Shown piece by piece: positions 17,761 through 25,750 of a stretch of DNA of 64,000 bases (position 1 is the first letter of the stretch; every line of letters begins with the position of its first letter). Under the pieces are notes generated by a model. That model was given only the letters and a program-made list of their open reading frames with translations. It was not told the DNA's origin and made no database searches. Location of the stretch: positions 496,001-560,000 of the forward strand of contig NZ_CP109967.1 in the NCBI RefSeq assembly GCF_026725475.1. The letters are read 5' to 3'. The translations under genes were made by a program, and so were the position numbers. The DNA is from Catenovulum adriaticum (GTDB lineage: Bacteria > Pseudomonadota > Gammaproteobacteria > Enterobacterales > Alteromonadaceae).

Positions 17761-18888
17761 ATGTTAATCAAAAAATTAAATGCATATTCATTTGTTGCTC
17801 CATCGCTCTTTTATTGGCATCTTGCTCAGAACAAAACTCAATGCCGAACTTAAACCCTATTGTCATTGTTGTTTCCGAACAGGCACAAAAACCGGTACAT
17901 CTCGCGGCTAAAGATTTAAAAGCCGACATCAATAAGGTAATCAAAAACCATCCTGTTGAAATAGCTCAATTAACCCCGAATGATACATTGCCTGATGCAA
18001 GCTATTATTTCTTTATCGGCCAGTCAAAAAATGTATCTAAACTGCCTTTATTAAAGCAACAAACCGCTTTATTTAACCATTTACCTGATGAGCGAGGCGG
18101 TATTATTCACCAGATAAGCTCTGACACTCCGGCTATTGTATTGTCTGGGCAGGATATTCAGGGAACTCAGTATATGGTTTATGATTATAGTGAGCAGGTA
18201 CTTGGTATAGACAAACTCAGCTACTGGACTGGAATAGAGCCACAAGAAATCACGATTGATGCGCTGACAAAATTTGATAATCGATCTGTCGCTCCCCCTG
18301 TGGTACCTATCTTAGGTTACTTTGAAAATGATGTAGATGAATTAGCTAATTTAAAAAAACCACATCTGGAATACGATTGGGAAAGCTTCACACAAATGAT
18401 AGATAGCTTAGTACGGCTAAGATATAACGCTATTGAAATGTTCGATATGTTAGGCCGCTTTGAGTTTTATACTCGCCCTGAATACATAGAAATGCATCCA
18501 AATTATCAATTAGATTTAGTTAAAGTCGAAAAAATGATTGATTACATTCATGATAAAGGCATGGCGCTGCAAGTGGATATGATGATGGGACGCCAGTTTA
18601 TTGATTTAGAAGATGAACAGGCCACCTGTTGGAAAGATCACAAACAAGCCTGGATTGATAACTGGCACTATTATTTGACAGATACCGTGGTTAGCAAAAC
18701 CGATATTTTTGCATTGCGGCCTCGTAATCAAGTTTGGGATCGAGCTTATGAAAGTACTTGCGGTTAAGATAAAGCAGAAGTTTTTAATGAGGTATACCGC
18801 GAATTTAGCAAAGTAGTAGCCCAATATAAACCTGACGCGACTAAAGTTTGTGTCTGTTATGACGATGGCATGGAAATGTTTAATAAGC
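17761..18888 (+). pseudogene. Disrupted alpha-glucuronidase-superfamily-like lipoprotein gene, copy A
   Basis: N-terminal part of a large secreted glycosidase resembling the GH67/GH115 alpha-glucuronidase group (family call tentative). Three lesions are visible. The ATG at 17761 is out of frame with the rest; adding one A to the A-run at 17770-17775 restores a lipoprotein signal (KKIKCIFICC, then LLLASC), so a 1-bp deletion is likely. A TAA at 18765-18767 follows STCG, after which the same frame continues sensibly (DKAEVFNEVYREFSKVVAQY, then CYDDGMEMFN). Finally, the gene ends abruptly near 18888 against an inverted paralogue. An open frame remains from TTG 17814 to 18767, but a functional product is unlikely. 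Confidence 0.8.
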
Positions 18889-19332
18889 CAGTTTATCCAC
18901 CCCCAATACTTGCTCACTATAGTCATAAACCATATATTGGGTACCTTGCACATCAACGCCGGATAACACAACGGCAGGCACAGCTAAGTCAAGCTGATAA
19001 ATAATACCGCCGCGTGCTTTGGGCATATTGTTAAACAAGGTTTTATGATTACTTAATATATTAAGTTTAGATAAGTGTTGATCCCGGCCCACAAAAAAAT
19101 AATGACTCGCTTGTGACAATTGAGTTTGCTCACCAGCGGCAATTACTTGAACATCAGCGTTTACAACTTGATGCAAATCTTTCTTTAAATCTTGTGCGGT
19201 TGACTTTACAGGCTGGCTAGCTTGCTCAGAAACCACAATAATGATGGGTTTATCAGTTGCTTCATGGTTAGCACAGCTGATCAATATACTACTGATAAAA
19301 ATCAATAACATATATTGTAAATAGCTTTTCAT
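18886..19332 (-). pseudogene. N-terminal fragment of a second alpha-glucuronidase-like gene, copy B
   Basis: Encodes a lipoprotein start (MKSYLQYM, lipobox ILISC) and about 145 residues clearly paralogous to copy A (PIIIVVSEQASQPV; RGGIIYQLD; GTQYMVYDYSEQVLGVDKLAY), roughly half identical by eye. The frame is intact from the ATG at 19332, which has CAGGAG upstream, but homology stops right after KLAY, where the sequence joins the opposite-strand copy A. All catalytic parts are missing. It shares a divergent operator-promoter with the myo-inositol oxygenase gene, so it may still be transcribed. Confidence 0.8.
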
Positions 19333-19388
19333 TTTTTTCTCCTGAGGCATTTCTTTAATAAATTGTTATAAACTAAAGTTACCCATGG

Positions 19389-19417
19389 TTGACACCGGTG
19401 TCAATAGCATTCATAAT
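19389..19417 (+). promoter_or_regulatory. LacI operator overlapping the promoter of the inositol oxygenase gene
   Basis: A perfect TTGACACCGGTGTCAA spans 19389-19404. Its first hexamer TTGACA (19389-19394) serves as a -35 box; after a 17-bp spacer comes CATAAT (19412-19417), a near-consensus -10. The operator would therefore block RNA polymerase directly. The palindrome also faces copy B on the other strand. Confidence 0.7.
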
Positions 19418-19499
19418 AAATATCATCAAACACAATTTTGTTTATCGGCCTATTGTTTTTGGCAAGTCAATTTAAGAATCATTTGTATAGGAAAATCTT

Positions 19500-20483
19500 A
19501 TGGCAATTACAGATAATAATAACCAGGAATCATTCGGGGAGTTCAGAAATTATACTGATTCCAAGTTTCAAGATCGAGTTGAAAGAACCTATCGTGAAAT
19601 GCAGACCAACCAAACAGTGAGCTTTGTTAAGGCCAAAAAAGAACATTATTCTAAATTAGCCCATGGCAGTATGAATGTATATCAGGTATTTAAACTGCTT
19701 GAAGATATTGTGGATGAAAGCGATCCAGATAGTGATATGCCGCAAATTATTCATGCTTATCAGTCTGCTGAATCTATTTTTGAATTTGCAATGAAAAACG
19801 AAACAGAGCTCAGAGACGATTTATCAATAAAAGAGCTCTTTAAAGACCAGGCATGGAACGAACTTCCAACTAAATGGCGTGAACTTTATCAGGCTAATAC
19901 CATTAAAACTTTATACAAAGAGATAACGGATTGGTCTTGGTTTCCATTAGTTGGATTTATTCATGATTTAGGTAAAGTCATGCTACTGCCCAGATTTGGT
20001 GAGTTACAACAATGGTGTGTTGTTGGTGATACCTATCCGGTTGGTGCACCTTTTTCAAGCTCAAATGTTTTTTATGAAAAAGAATTTTTCCATTTAAGTC
20101 AGGATTACCCTGAATTTGAAAAGCAAGATGAGCACACTTTTGGTCAATACCAACGTCACTGTGGATTTGATCATGTTGACATGACATGGGGACATGATGA
20201 ATACATATACGAAGTCATGCATCAAGGCAGCAGTTTAAATGAAGAAGCTTTATATTTACTAAGATATCATTCATTTTACCCTTGGCACACGCCTCAAAAT
20301 GGCAGCTTGGCATATACTGAATTAGCGTCTGAGTTTGATTGGTACATGTTGCCTTTATTAAAAGCTTTTCAAAAAGCCGATTTATATTCAAAAACACCAG
20401 ACTTACCACCACAAGATGTACTAGAAGCGAAATACACGGCTTTACTTAAAAAATACATCCCAGCAGACAAAATAGACTGGTAG
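19500..20483 (+). CDS. myo-Inositol oxygenase (MIOX family)
   Basis: Non-haem di-iron enzyme converting myo-inositol and O2 to D-glucuronate in the cytoplasm. Family hallmarks run through the protein: FRNY, RVERTYREMQTNQTV, VDESDPDSD, GFIHDLGKVM, GAPFSSSNVF. All six iron ligands can be placed: H85, H155, D156, H232, H257 and D294. The spacing of H85 to H155 is about 70 residues, while the well-studied mammalian enzyme has about 25 here, so there is an insertion of roughly 45 residues (about 97-143). MIOX is common in eukaryotes and sporadic in bacteria. It is followed by an aldose 1-epimerase gene and controlled by a LacI-type operator-promoter. AGGAA precedes the ATG. Confidence 0.93.
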   Translation: MAITDNNNQESFGEFRNYTDSKFQDRVERTYREMQTNQTVSFVKAKKEHYSKLAHGSMNVYQVFKLLEDIVDESDPDSDMPQIIHAYQSAESIFEFAMKNETELRDDLSIKELFKDQAWNELPTKWRELYQANTIKTLYKEITDWSWFPLVGFIHDLGKVMLLPRFGELQQWCVVGDTYPVGAPFSSSNVFYEKEFFHLSQDYPEFEKQDEHTFGQYQRHCGFDHVDMTWGHDEYIYEVMHQGSSLNEEALYLLRYHSFYPWHTPQNGSLAYTELASEFDWYMLPLLKAFQKADLYSKTPDLPPQDVLEAKYTALLKKYIPADKIDW

Positions 20484-20494
20484 CACACTTTTCA

Positions 20495-20570
20495 CCTAGG
20501 CTTGGTTTAGTCGGTCATTTGCTTGAATCAAACTGATTAAATACCTATATTCACCAAGTCTAGGCTTTTT
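20495..20570 (+). terminator. Possible intercistronic terminator
   Basis: CCTAGGCTTGGT (20495-20506) pairs with ACCAAGTCTAGG (20553-20564, one G-U), followed by CTTTTTCT. The loop is long, so it may only partly terminate between the oxygenase and epimerase genes. Confidence 0.45.
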
Positions 20571-20621
20571 CTATTTGGCTTATATTTTAGTTAAATTTTT
20601 AAGTGAAAAAAGGCACAAGCA

Positions 20622-21683
20622 ATGACACTATCAATACATGTTGAAAATTATGGTTCATCGCCTGCAGGTGAAACCGTAGAATTATTTACCCTAACCAACG
20701 CTCAAGGCGCTTGGGCAAGTATCAGCAATTTTGGGGCAACTTTAGTCAGTTTACATACCCCTGATTATAAAGGCCATATGGCAGATATTGTATTAGGGTA
20801 TGACAAACTAGAAGACTATTTTACCAATGAGCCTTATATAGGTGCGACTATTGGTCGGGTAATTAACCGTATTAATAATGGCCAATGTAAGATTGATGGT
20901 AAAGAATATAGCTTTGAAAAAAATAACGGAATTAATCACATACATGGCGGCTCACAAGGTTTTAATAAAAAAGTTTGGCGAGCTGAAACATTTGAAACAG
21001 AAGAAAGTGTCGGTGTTCACTTTGATTTATTAAGTGAAGACGGTGATCAGGGCTATCCGGGTAATTTAAAGGTTCGTACAACTTATGAACTTCATAATGA
21101 CAATGAACTCACTTGTGAATTTACCGCCACTACTGATAAAACCACTTTGATTAATATGTCGAATCATAGTTATTTTAATCTGGATTTAGCAAACCAGACT
21201 GACATTTTAGATCATCAGTTACAAATTAATGCCGCGCAAGTTACTTTATTAAATAAAGACTTAATCCCAACCGGTGAGGTGTCTGATGTTGAGGGCACAG
21301 CTTTTGACTTCACCCAGACAAAAGCAATCGGGCGTGATATTAATATGCAGGATGAGCAATTAAAGCTGGCTGGCGGTTATGACATTAATTATGTGCTGTT
21401 AGATGATGATAATGTTTTAAAAGCGGCAGCTATCATTTCAGATCCACAAAGCAGACGTCGTTTAACCATAAAAACAACTGACCCTTGTATTCAATTTTAC
21501 ACCGCTAATTTTTTAGATGGAACTTTAACAGGTAAAGGGCGCTCATTTGAAAAGCACTCTGCTTTATGTCTGGAGCCTCAACACGCACCGGATGCCCCAA
21601 ATCAAGCTAAGTTTAAGTCTATCGAGTTAAAGCCCGGAGAAATCTATAACAGTAAAATGAGCTTTGCATTTGATACTCTTTAG
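20622..21683 (+). CDS. Aldose 1-epimerase (mutarotase, GalM family)
   Basis: Interconverts alpha and beta anomers of aldoses in the cytoplasm. The 353-residue beta-sandwich shows the GalM motifs GRVINRI, NHIHGG (first catalytic His), NMSNHSYFNL (second His), GGYDINYVL (substrate-binding Asp) and CLEPQHAPDAPN (catalytic Glu). It lies 139 bp downstream of the myo-inositol oxygenase gene on the same strand and probably shares its operator. Anomerisation of glucuronate made by the oxygenase, or of sugars freed by the locus glycosidases, would fit. A general galactose or glucose role cannot be excluded. The start has AAGGCAC upstream. Confidence 0.92.
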   Translation: MTLSIHVENYGSSPAGETVELFTLTNAQGAWASISNFGATLVSLHTPDYKGHMADIVLGYDKLEDYFTNEPYIGATIGRVINRINNGQCKIDGKEYSFEKNNGINHIHGGSQGFNKKVWRAETFETEESVGVHFDLLSEDGDQGYPGNLKVRTTYELHNDNELTCEFTATTDKTTLINMSNHSYFNLDLANQTDILDHQLQINAAQVTLLNKDLIPTGEVSDVEGTAFDFTQTKAIGRDINMQDEQLKLAGGYDINYVLLDDDNVLKAAAIISDPQSRRRLTIKTTDPCIQFYTANFLDGTLTGKGRSFEKHSALCLEPQHAPDAPNQAKFKSIELKPGEIYNSKMSFAFDTL

Positions 21684-21814
21684 CAAATTGTTATTAAAAA
21701 CTGGGCGCTAAACCAATCTTTTCATATAACACCATGTCCAAAATTCCTTTTGCCACGGACCACCATAAAGGCTTAGAAACAATAATTTCAAGCCTTTAAC
21801 ATATTAACTAACGA

Positions 21815-22669
21815 TTAACCTAAAGCAGCTTGATATTCTGACTGTAAAAAAGCTAATACCTCATCAGCTTTGGCATGACCGGTTGCTTCTAAAATAATTT
21901 GAATGCCTGGCTTTTTATCTTTCAATAATTTAAACAAATGTTGATGATCCATGTTGCCGCTGCCAGATGGCAAATCGCCCCACTTAATGCCATTTTTTAT
22001 AATGTAATCTTTGGCATGAATAGCCACTATTCTGTCGCCAAAACGCTCAAAAGCTTCATCCATAAACTTGTGCTGTTCGGTTGTTTGATCGGGTGGGAAA
22101 AAATTAACCGGATCGTAAATAACTTGTACATTTGGTGAATCAACCATATCAAGCATACGTACCATTTTTTCATAATTATGAATGGTATGATGGTGTGCAA
22201 CGCCCTCTATCCCAACGATTGAACCATATTTCTCAGCGACTTTAGATAACCGTTTAACCGCATCAACTAGCTCTAAAAACGACGCCTCGGTTTGTGATTC
22301 AGGATGGTAAATACAATCTGGATTTTTTGAGCCGGTCTCAGTCCCAACAATTGCACAACCAAAATCACGAGCAAAACGCAAATGCTCTTCAAATCGCAAT
22401 AAAGACTGTTCTTTTACCGCAGGGTCAGGGTGGATAGGGTTTATATAACACCCTAGCACGGCAATATTAATATCTTGAGCAGCAAATGCATCTCGCACAT
22501 AGTTTGCAAACCCAGGAGATAACTGGCCTGCTTTTTCTTCAATAAAAGGAAATGACTTAGCTAATGCCAGCTGAATACACTTTGCCGATTTGTACTGAGC
22601 TAAGCTTTCTGCAATTTCTTCTGGTGTACCTTGTCCAAAATCATGAGCTCTTAAACCTAAATTCAACAT
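21815..22669 (-). CDS. TIM-barrel sugar isomerase/epimerase (xylose isomerase-like)
   Basis: Cytoplasmic member of the AP-endonuclease-2 / xylose isomerase-like superfamily, 284 residues. Probable metal ligands sit at barrel strand ends: E155 (GIEGVAHH), D186 (IYDPVNFF), H218 (AIHAKD) and E261 (ILEATGHA). Relatives include inosose isomerases, tagatose epimerases and hydroxypyruvate isomerases; the exact reaction is not clear. Beside a myo-inositol oxygenase, a role in converting an inositol derivative or glucuronate is attractive but unproven. The gene has its own start signal (AGGAAC) and is separated from the upstream receptor by a terminator. No regulon operator is seen directly before it. 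Confidence 0.8.
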   Translation of the reverse strand: MLNLGLRAHDFGQGTPEEIAESLAQYKSAKCIQLALAKSFPFIEEKAGQLSPGFANYVRDAFAAQDINIAVLGCYINPIHPDPAVKEQSLLRFEEHLRFARDFGCAIVGTETGSKNPDCIYHPESQTEASFLELVDAVKRLSKVAEKYGSIVGIEGVAHHHTIHNYEKMVRMLDMVDSPNVQVIYDPVNFFPPDQTTEQHKFMDEAFERFGDRIVAIHAKDYIIKNGIKWGDLPSGSGNMDHQHLFKLLKDKKPGIQIILEATGHAKADEVLAFLQSEYQAALG

Positions 22670-22715
22670 GTTATGTTCCTGACTATTTAAGGTATTTTTT
22701 AAGATTTAAAATGCA

Positions 22716-22763
22716 AAAAAGAATATGTTCACTGCATTTAAACACAGCAAACATATTCTTTTT
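22716..22763 (-). terminator. Terminator after TonB receptor
   Basis: Stem AAAAAGAATATGTT / AACATATTCTTTTT around a 20-nt loop, with a T-run on the minus strand, 19 bp after the receptor stop. Confidence 0.75.
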
Positions 22764-22781
22764 ATAATGGTCTATAAACGT

Positions 22782-25499
22782 TTAAAATTTATATGAAGCC
22801 CCTAAATAAAAGGTTCGGCCGCTAGTTGTAACATTGTAAATACGATCCGCCCTATCACTGTATTGTTCGTCAGTTTCATCTGTTAAATTAACACCTTCTA
22901 AAGTTAACTTAAGGCTATCATTAACTTGATAAAAAACCGACATATCTACAAAAGTTGTACCATGGAAGCCTCGTTCATCTTCATCCGCTAAACCACCTTC
23001 AACTAAACTGATGTAGTCGCTACGAGAAGCGGCAGCAATACGTCCACCCCACTTTTCAGTTTCATAAAACACCGTAAAGTTGTATGAATTTTTCGAAAGC
23101 CCTGGGAATTTTTTATATTGAGATTCGCCAGAACCTTGAACATTTTCATATAAAAAGTCTGCATCAGCATAAGTATAGTTAGTAACGATACCTATGTTAT
23201 TAAAAGGCGATGGTAAAAATCCTAGTAATGTTTGATAAGACAGCTCTAACCCTTTGATATCAGTCGATTGACCATTTTCGGGGCGTGAATACGAAAATTG
23301 AGTGTCACCAGTTTGTCCCGAAGCTTCATCCAATAATGAAAGTGGGAAGCCTGTTTCTGAATAAGGCATTTCTACTGTATTTTCAAATACAAAATTATCA
23401 ATTTTCTTTAAGAAAAGGCCTGCAGCAAATGAACCTTCTTCTGAAAAATACCATTCAAAAGAAGTATCGTAGTTGATTGATTCAAACGGTTGCAAACCTG
23501 GGTTACCCGCTTGAATAGATAAACCTCGAGAACCATCTGGATCAACTTGAACATTACCAGAAACAGTTAATGCATCAAGAGAAGGACGAGTTATGTTTTT
23601 AGCTGCGCTAAATCGTACCACAATCTCGTCTGTCGGTTCCCAAGCTAAGTTTAAGGTAGGTAATACGCCATTATAATCAGAGCTAATCGCTACATCTGAG
23701 CCACTGACTATCCCTGACGAAGTTATCTCAGTATCATAATAACGAAGCCCAATATTACCTCGTAATACACTGTCAGAAAAATACTGGCTCCATTCGTATT
23801 CAACATAGGCACCATTCGTATCTTCTTGCACAACACCAGATGCACTGCTTACAAAGTGCTCATCACCTAAATCTGTGTCTACACCATAAAAATCAAGCGC
23901 TTTGTCAAAATCTATGCCTATCCAATCTTGAGAATCATGTTCGGTATACGTGTAGGCAAATTGATCAATCGTTCTCACATCATTATTAACTGGCGTATCT
24001 TGGTTACGACCTAAGTCATTATTTAAACGGCGTACCTGACTATTTTCAAATTCTTTTAAAGAGAATCCAAATTTAAGTTCAGCGTCGTCGGTAAGCACAT
24101 AATTACCATCCACGCTTACAACATCAAACGTATTTGTTATATAATCTTCTTTTAGATCTATTTCTCTGAATGTCCAATTAGAAACATCAGCAGTATCAAT
24201 TGAATAAGTATTAACCGGATCAAAGCGGCGATCTCCTCTGAAATCTGTTGTTATATCTGACACGGTTTCAGTATAAAATTTTTCAAGTTTTGGTTGACTA
24301 AAGTCTGATTCAGAATGACCAATTAACCCTTTCAATATTAAGTTATCTGATACAACCCAACGGTTTGATAAGGTAATTTGAGTAAATTCTGTTTTATCTA
24401 AATCTTCCCTAGTTTCAGTTCGAAGTGTGGTGCCAGAAAACTCGCCATAAACGGCTTCATAACCATCACCGTCTGAAGCTGGAATAATTTCAAGTGCATC
24501 TATATAACCTAATGCCGTGCTACTAGACCCTGCTGTTGGTAAGTGAAACTCTTGACGATCATTTTCAAGTTCACTGTATAAAATATCTAGTTCAAACGAT
24601 AAGTTTTTTGATGGTCTATATTGTAACGCTGTTGTTAAGCCCGTTCTTTGCTGAGTATTTTCCCAAACCGAATAACGATTACCTCGATTAAAATAAATTT
24701 CGCCTGCTTCTAACGCATCTTTTACCTCTTGAGATAATGAATCACTGTAACCGTCACTATCTACCGTGCGAGTTCTCCAACGGTAACTATTATAGCCTTG
24801 TTCATTAATATGTCGTTTACTGTAAGAAGCAGAAACTAAAGCACCAAAATCACCCCAAGTATTAGAGATAATCACAGATGCACGAGGATCTATTTCACCT
24901 GCTTGGCTATTGGTACCAAGCTGTCCATTTGCAGCAGCGGTAAACCCATCATAATCAAAAGGCTTTGCTGAACGTAAATTAACTGTCCCCCCAATACCCC
25001 CCTCATCTAAACTAGCTTGGTACGATTTTTTTACATCAATTTGGTTAAATAACTCTGAGGCAAATATATTAAAATCAAAAGCACGAGAGCGAGTGACTGA
25101 GCCACGACTGTCCATTGCAGATGCGCTGGTTGCTAACCCTTCCATACCATTAACTTGTACTCGCGCAAAATCTGGTCCCAAACCACGTAAAGATATATTA
25201 CGACCTTCACCACCTTCACGAGTAATCGCAATACCAGGTACCCGCTGCAACGAATCAGCTAAATTTAGATCTGGAAAATCGGCAATATCTTCAGCAACAA
25301 TGCTGTCTTGTGAGCCAATCGCATCTCGCTTTAAATCTCTAGCTTGAATTAGTGAGCTTCTAAAGCCTTTAACTTGGATAACTTCATCGACTTCAGTATT
25401 TGAATCATCTTCGGCTGCTAATGCAGTTGGAACATAAAGCCCAGATATCCCACTAATAACGGCTAAAGAAAGTAAACTTTTATTAAAAATAGTTTTCAT
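22782..25499 (-). CDS. TonB-dependent receptor of the LacI (inositol/mannoside) regulon
   Basis: Complete 905-residue outer-membrane receptor. The signal peptide ends PTALAA; a TonB-box-like EVDEVIQVKG follows. The plug domain covers about 45-185 (DFPDLNLADSLQRVPG, NISLRGLGPDF, EGGIGGTVNLRSAKPF), and the barrel ends with a terminal Phe (LGASYKF). It fits the TIGR01782 oligosaccharide class. The ATG at 25499 follows GGGAG. Two LacI-type operators lie 94 and 160 bp upstream; the nearer promoter has TTGACA and TATAGT boxes. The receptor presumably imports the glycan or glycolipid headgroup processed by the locus. The substrate cannot be read from sequence. Confidence 0.95.
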   Translation of the reverse strand: MKTIFNKSLLSLAVISGISGLYVPTALAAEDDSNTEVDEVIQVKGFRSSLIQARDLKRDAIGSQDSIVAEDIADFPDLNLADSLQRVPGIAITREGGEGRNISLRGLGPDFARVQVNGMEGLATSASAMDSRGSVTRSRAFDFNIFASELFNQIDVKKSYQASLDEGGIGGTVNLRSAKPFDYDGFTAAANGQLGTNSQAGEIDPRASVIISNTWGDFGALVSASYSKRHINEQGYNSYRWRTRTVDSDGYSDSLSQEVKDALEAGEIYFNRGNRYSVWENTQQRTGLTTALQYRPSKNLSFELDILYSELENDRQEFHLPTAGSSSTALGYIDALEIIPASDGDGYEAVYGEFSGTTLRTETREDLDKTEFTQITLSNRWVVSDNLILKGLIGHSESDFSQPKLEKFYTETVSDITTDFRGDRRFDPVNTYSIDTADVSNWTFREIDLKEDYITNTFDVVSVDGNYVLTDDAELKFGFSLKEFENSQVRRLNNDLGRNQDTPVNNDVRTIDQFAYTYTEHDSQDWIGIDFDKALDFYGVDTDLGDEHFVSSASGVVQEDTNGAYVEYEWSQYFSDSVLRGNIGLRYYDTEITSSGIVSGSDVAISSDYNGVLPTLNLAWEPTDEIVVRFSAAKNITRPSLDALTVSGNVQVDPDGSRGLSIQAGNPGLQPFESINYDTSFEWYFSEEGSFAAGLFLKKIDNFVFENTVEMPYSETGFPLSLLDEASGQTGDTQFSYSRPENGQSTDIKGLELSYQTLLGFLPSPFNNIGIVTNYTYADADFLYENVQGSGESQYKKFPGLSKNSYNFTVFYETEKWGGRIAAASRSDYISLVEGGLADEDERGFHGTTFVDMSVFYQVNDSLKLTLEGVNLTDETDEQYSDRADRIYNVTTSGRTFYLGASYKF

Positions 25500-25592
25500 G
25501 TTAATGCTCCCAAGATGTGTTTATCACATTCATATAGATTAAAAGTTACGAAAAACTTATTGAACCTTTTTTGATACCATTTACCAAACAGA

Positions 25593-25608
25593 AAGACACC
25601 GGTGTCAG
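25593..25608. promoter_or_regulatory. LacI-type operator, proximal site of TonB receptor
   Basis: AAGACACCGGTGTCAG keeps the 12-bp core GACACCGGTGTC of the regulon palindrome. It is the second of two sites before the receptor, about 66 bp from the other (centre to centre), which would allow looping. Confidence 0.6.
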
Positions 25609-25644
25609 ATAAAGTGTGCGATTGTGTAACCGCGCTTGATTTAT

Positions 25645-25674
25645 ACTATATCTCCCATTTGACACCGGTGTCAA
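25645..25674 (-). promoter_or_regulatory. LacI operator overlapping the TonB receptor promoter
   Basis: A perfect TTGACACCGGTGTCAA lies at 25659-25674. Read on the minus strand, its TTGACA hexamer is followed after 18 bp by TATAGT (25650-25645), a good -10 box for the receptor gene. Confidence 0.7.
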
Positions 25675-25750
25675 CCATTTTTAATACAAATAAATCTAAA
25701 ATCTATTATTTAAGGTTAACATTTTTTACAAATTAGATATAAAAAATAGT

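Noticed and set aside
17814..18767. Treating the open frame of copy A as an intact gene
   Set aside because: It starts with TTG inside the lipobox, ends at a TAA after which homologous-looking sequence continues in frame, and the gene is cut off at the inversion.
18606..18971. Minus-strand frame across the pseudogene junction
   Set aside because: It reads antisense through copy A and only crosses the junction by chance; the real minus-strand frame is copy B.
21767..21797. Hairpin AAAGGCTT/AAGCCTTT after the isomerase gene as a terminator
   Set aside because: The stem is short and no T-run follows on the relevant strand.
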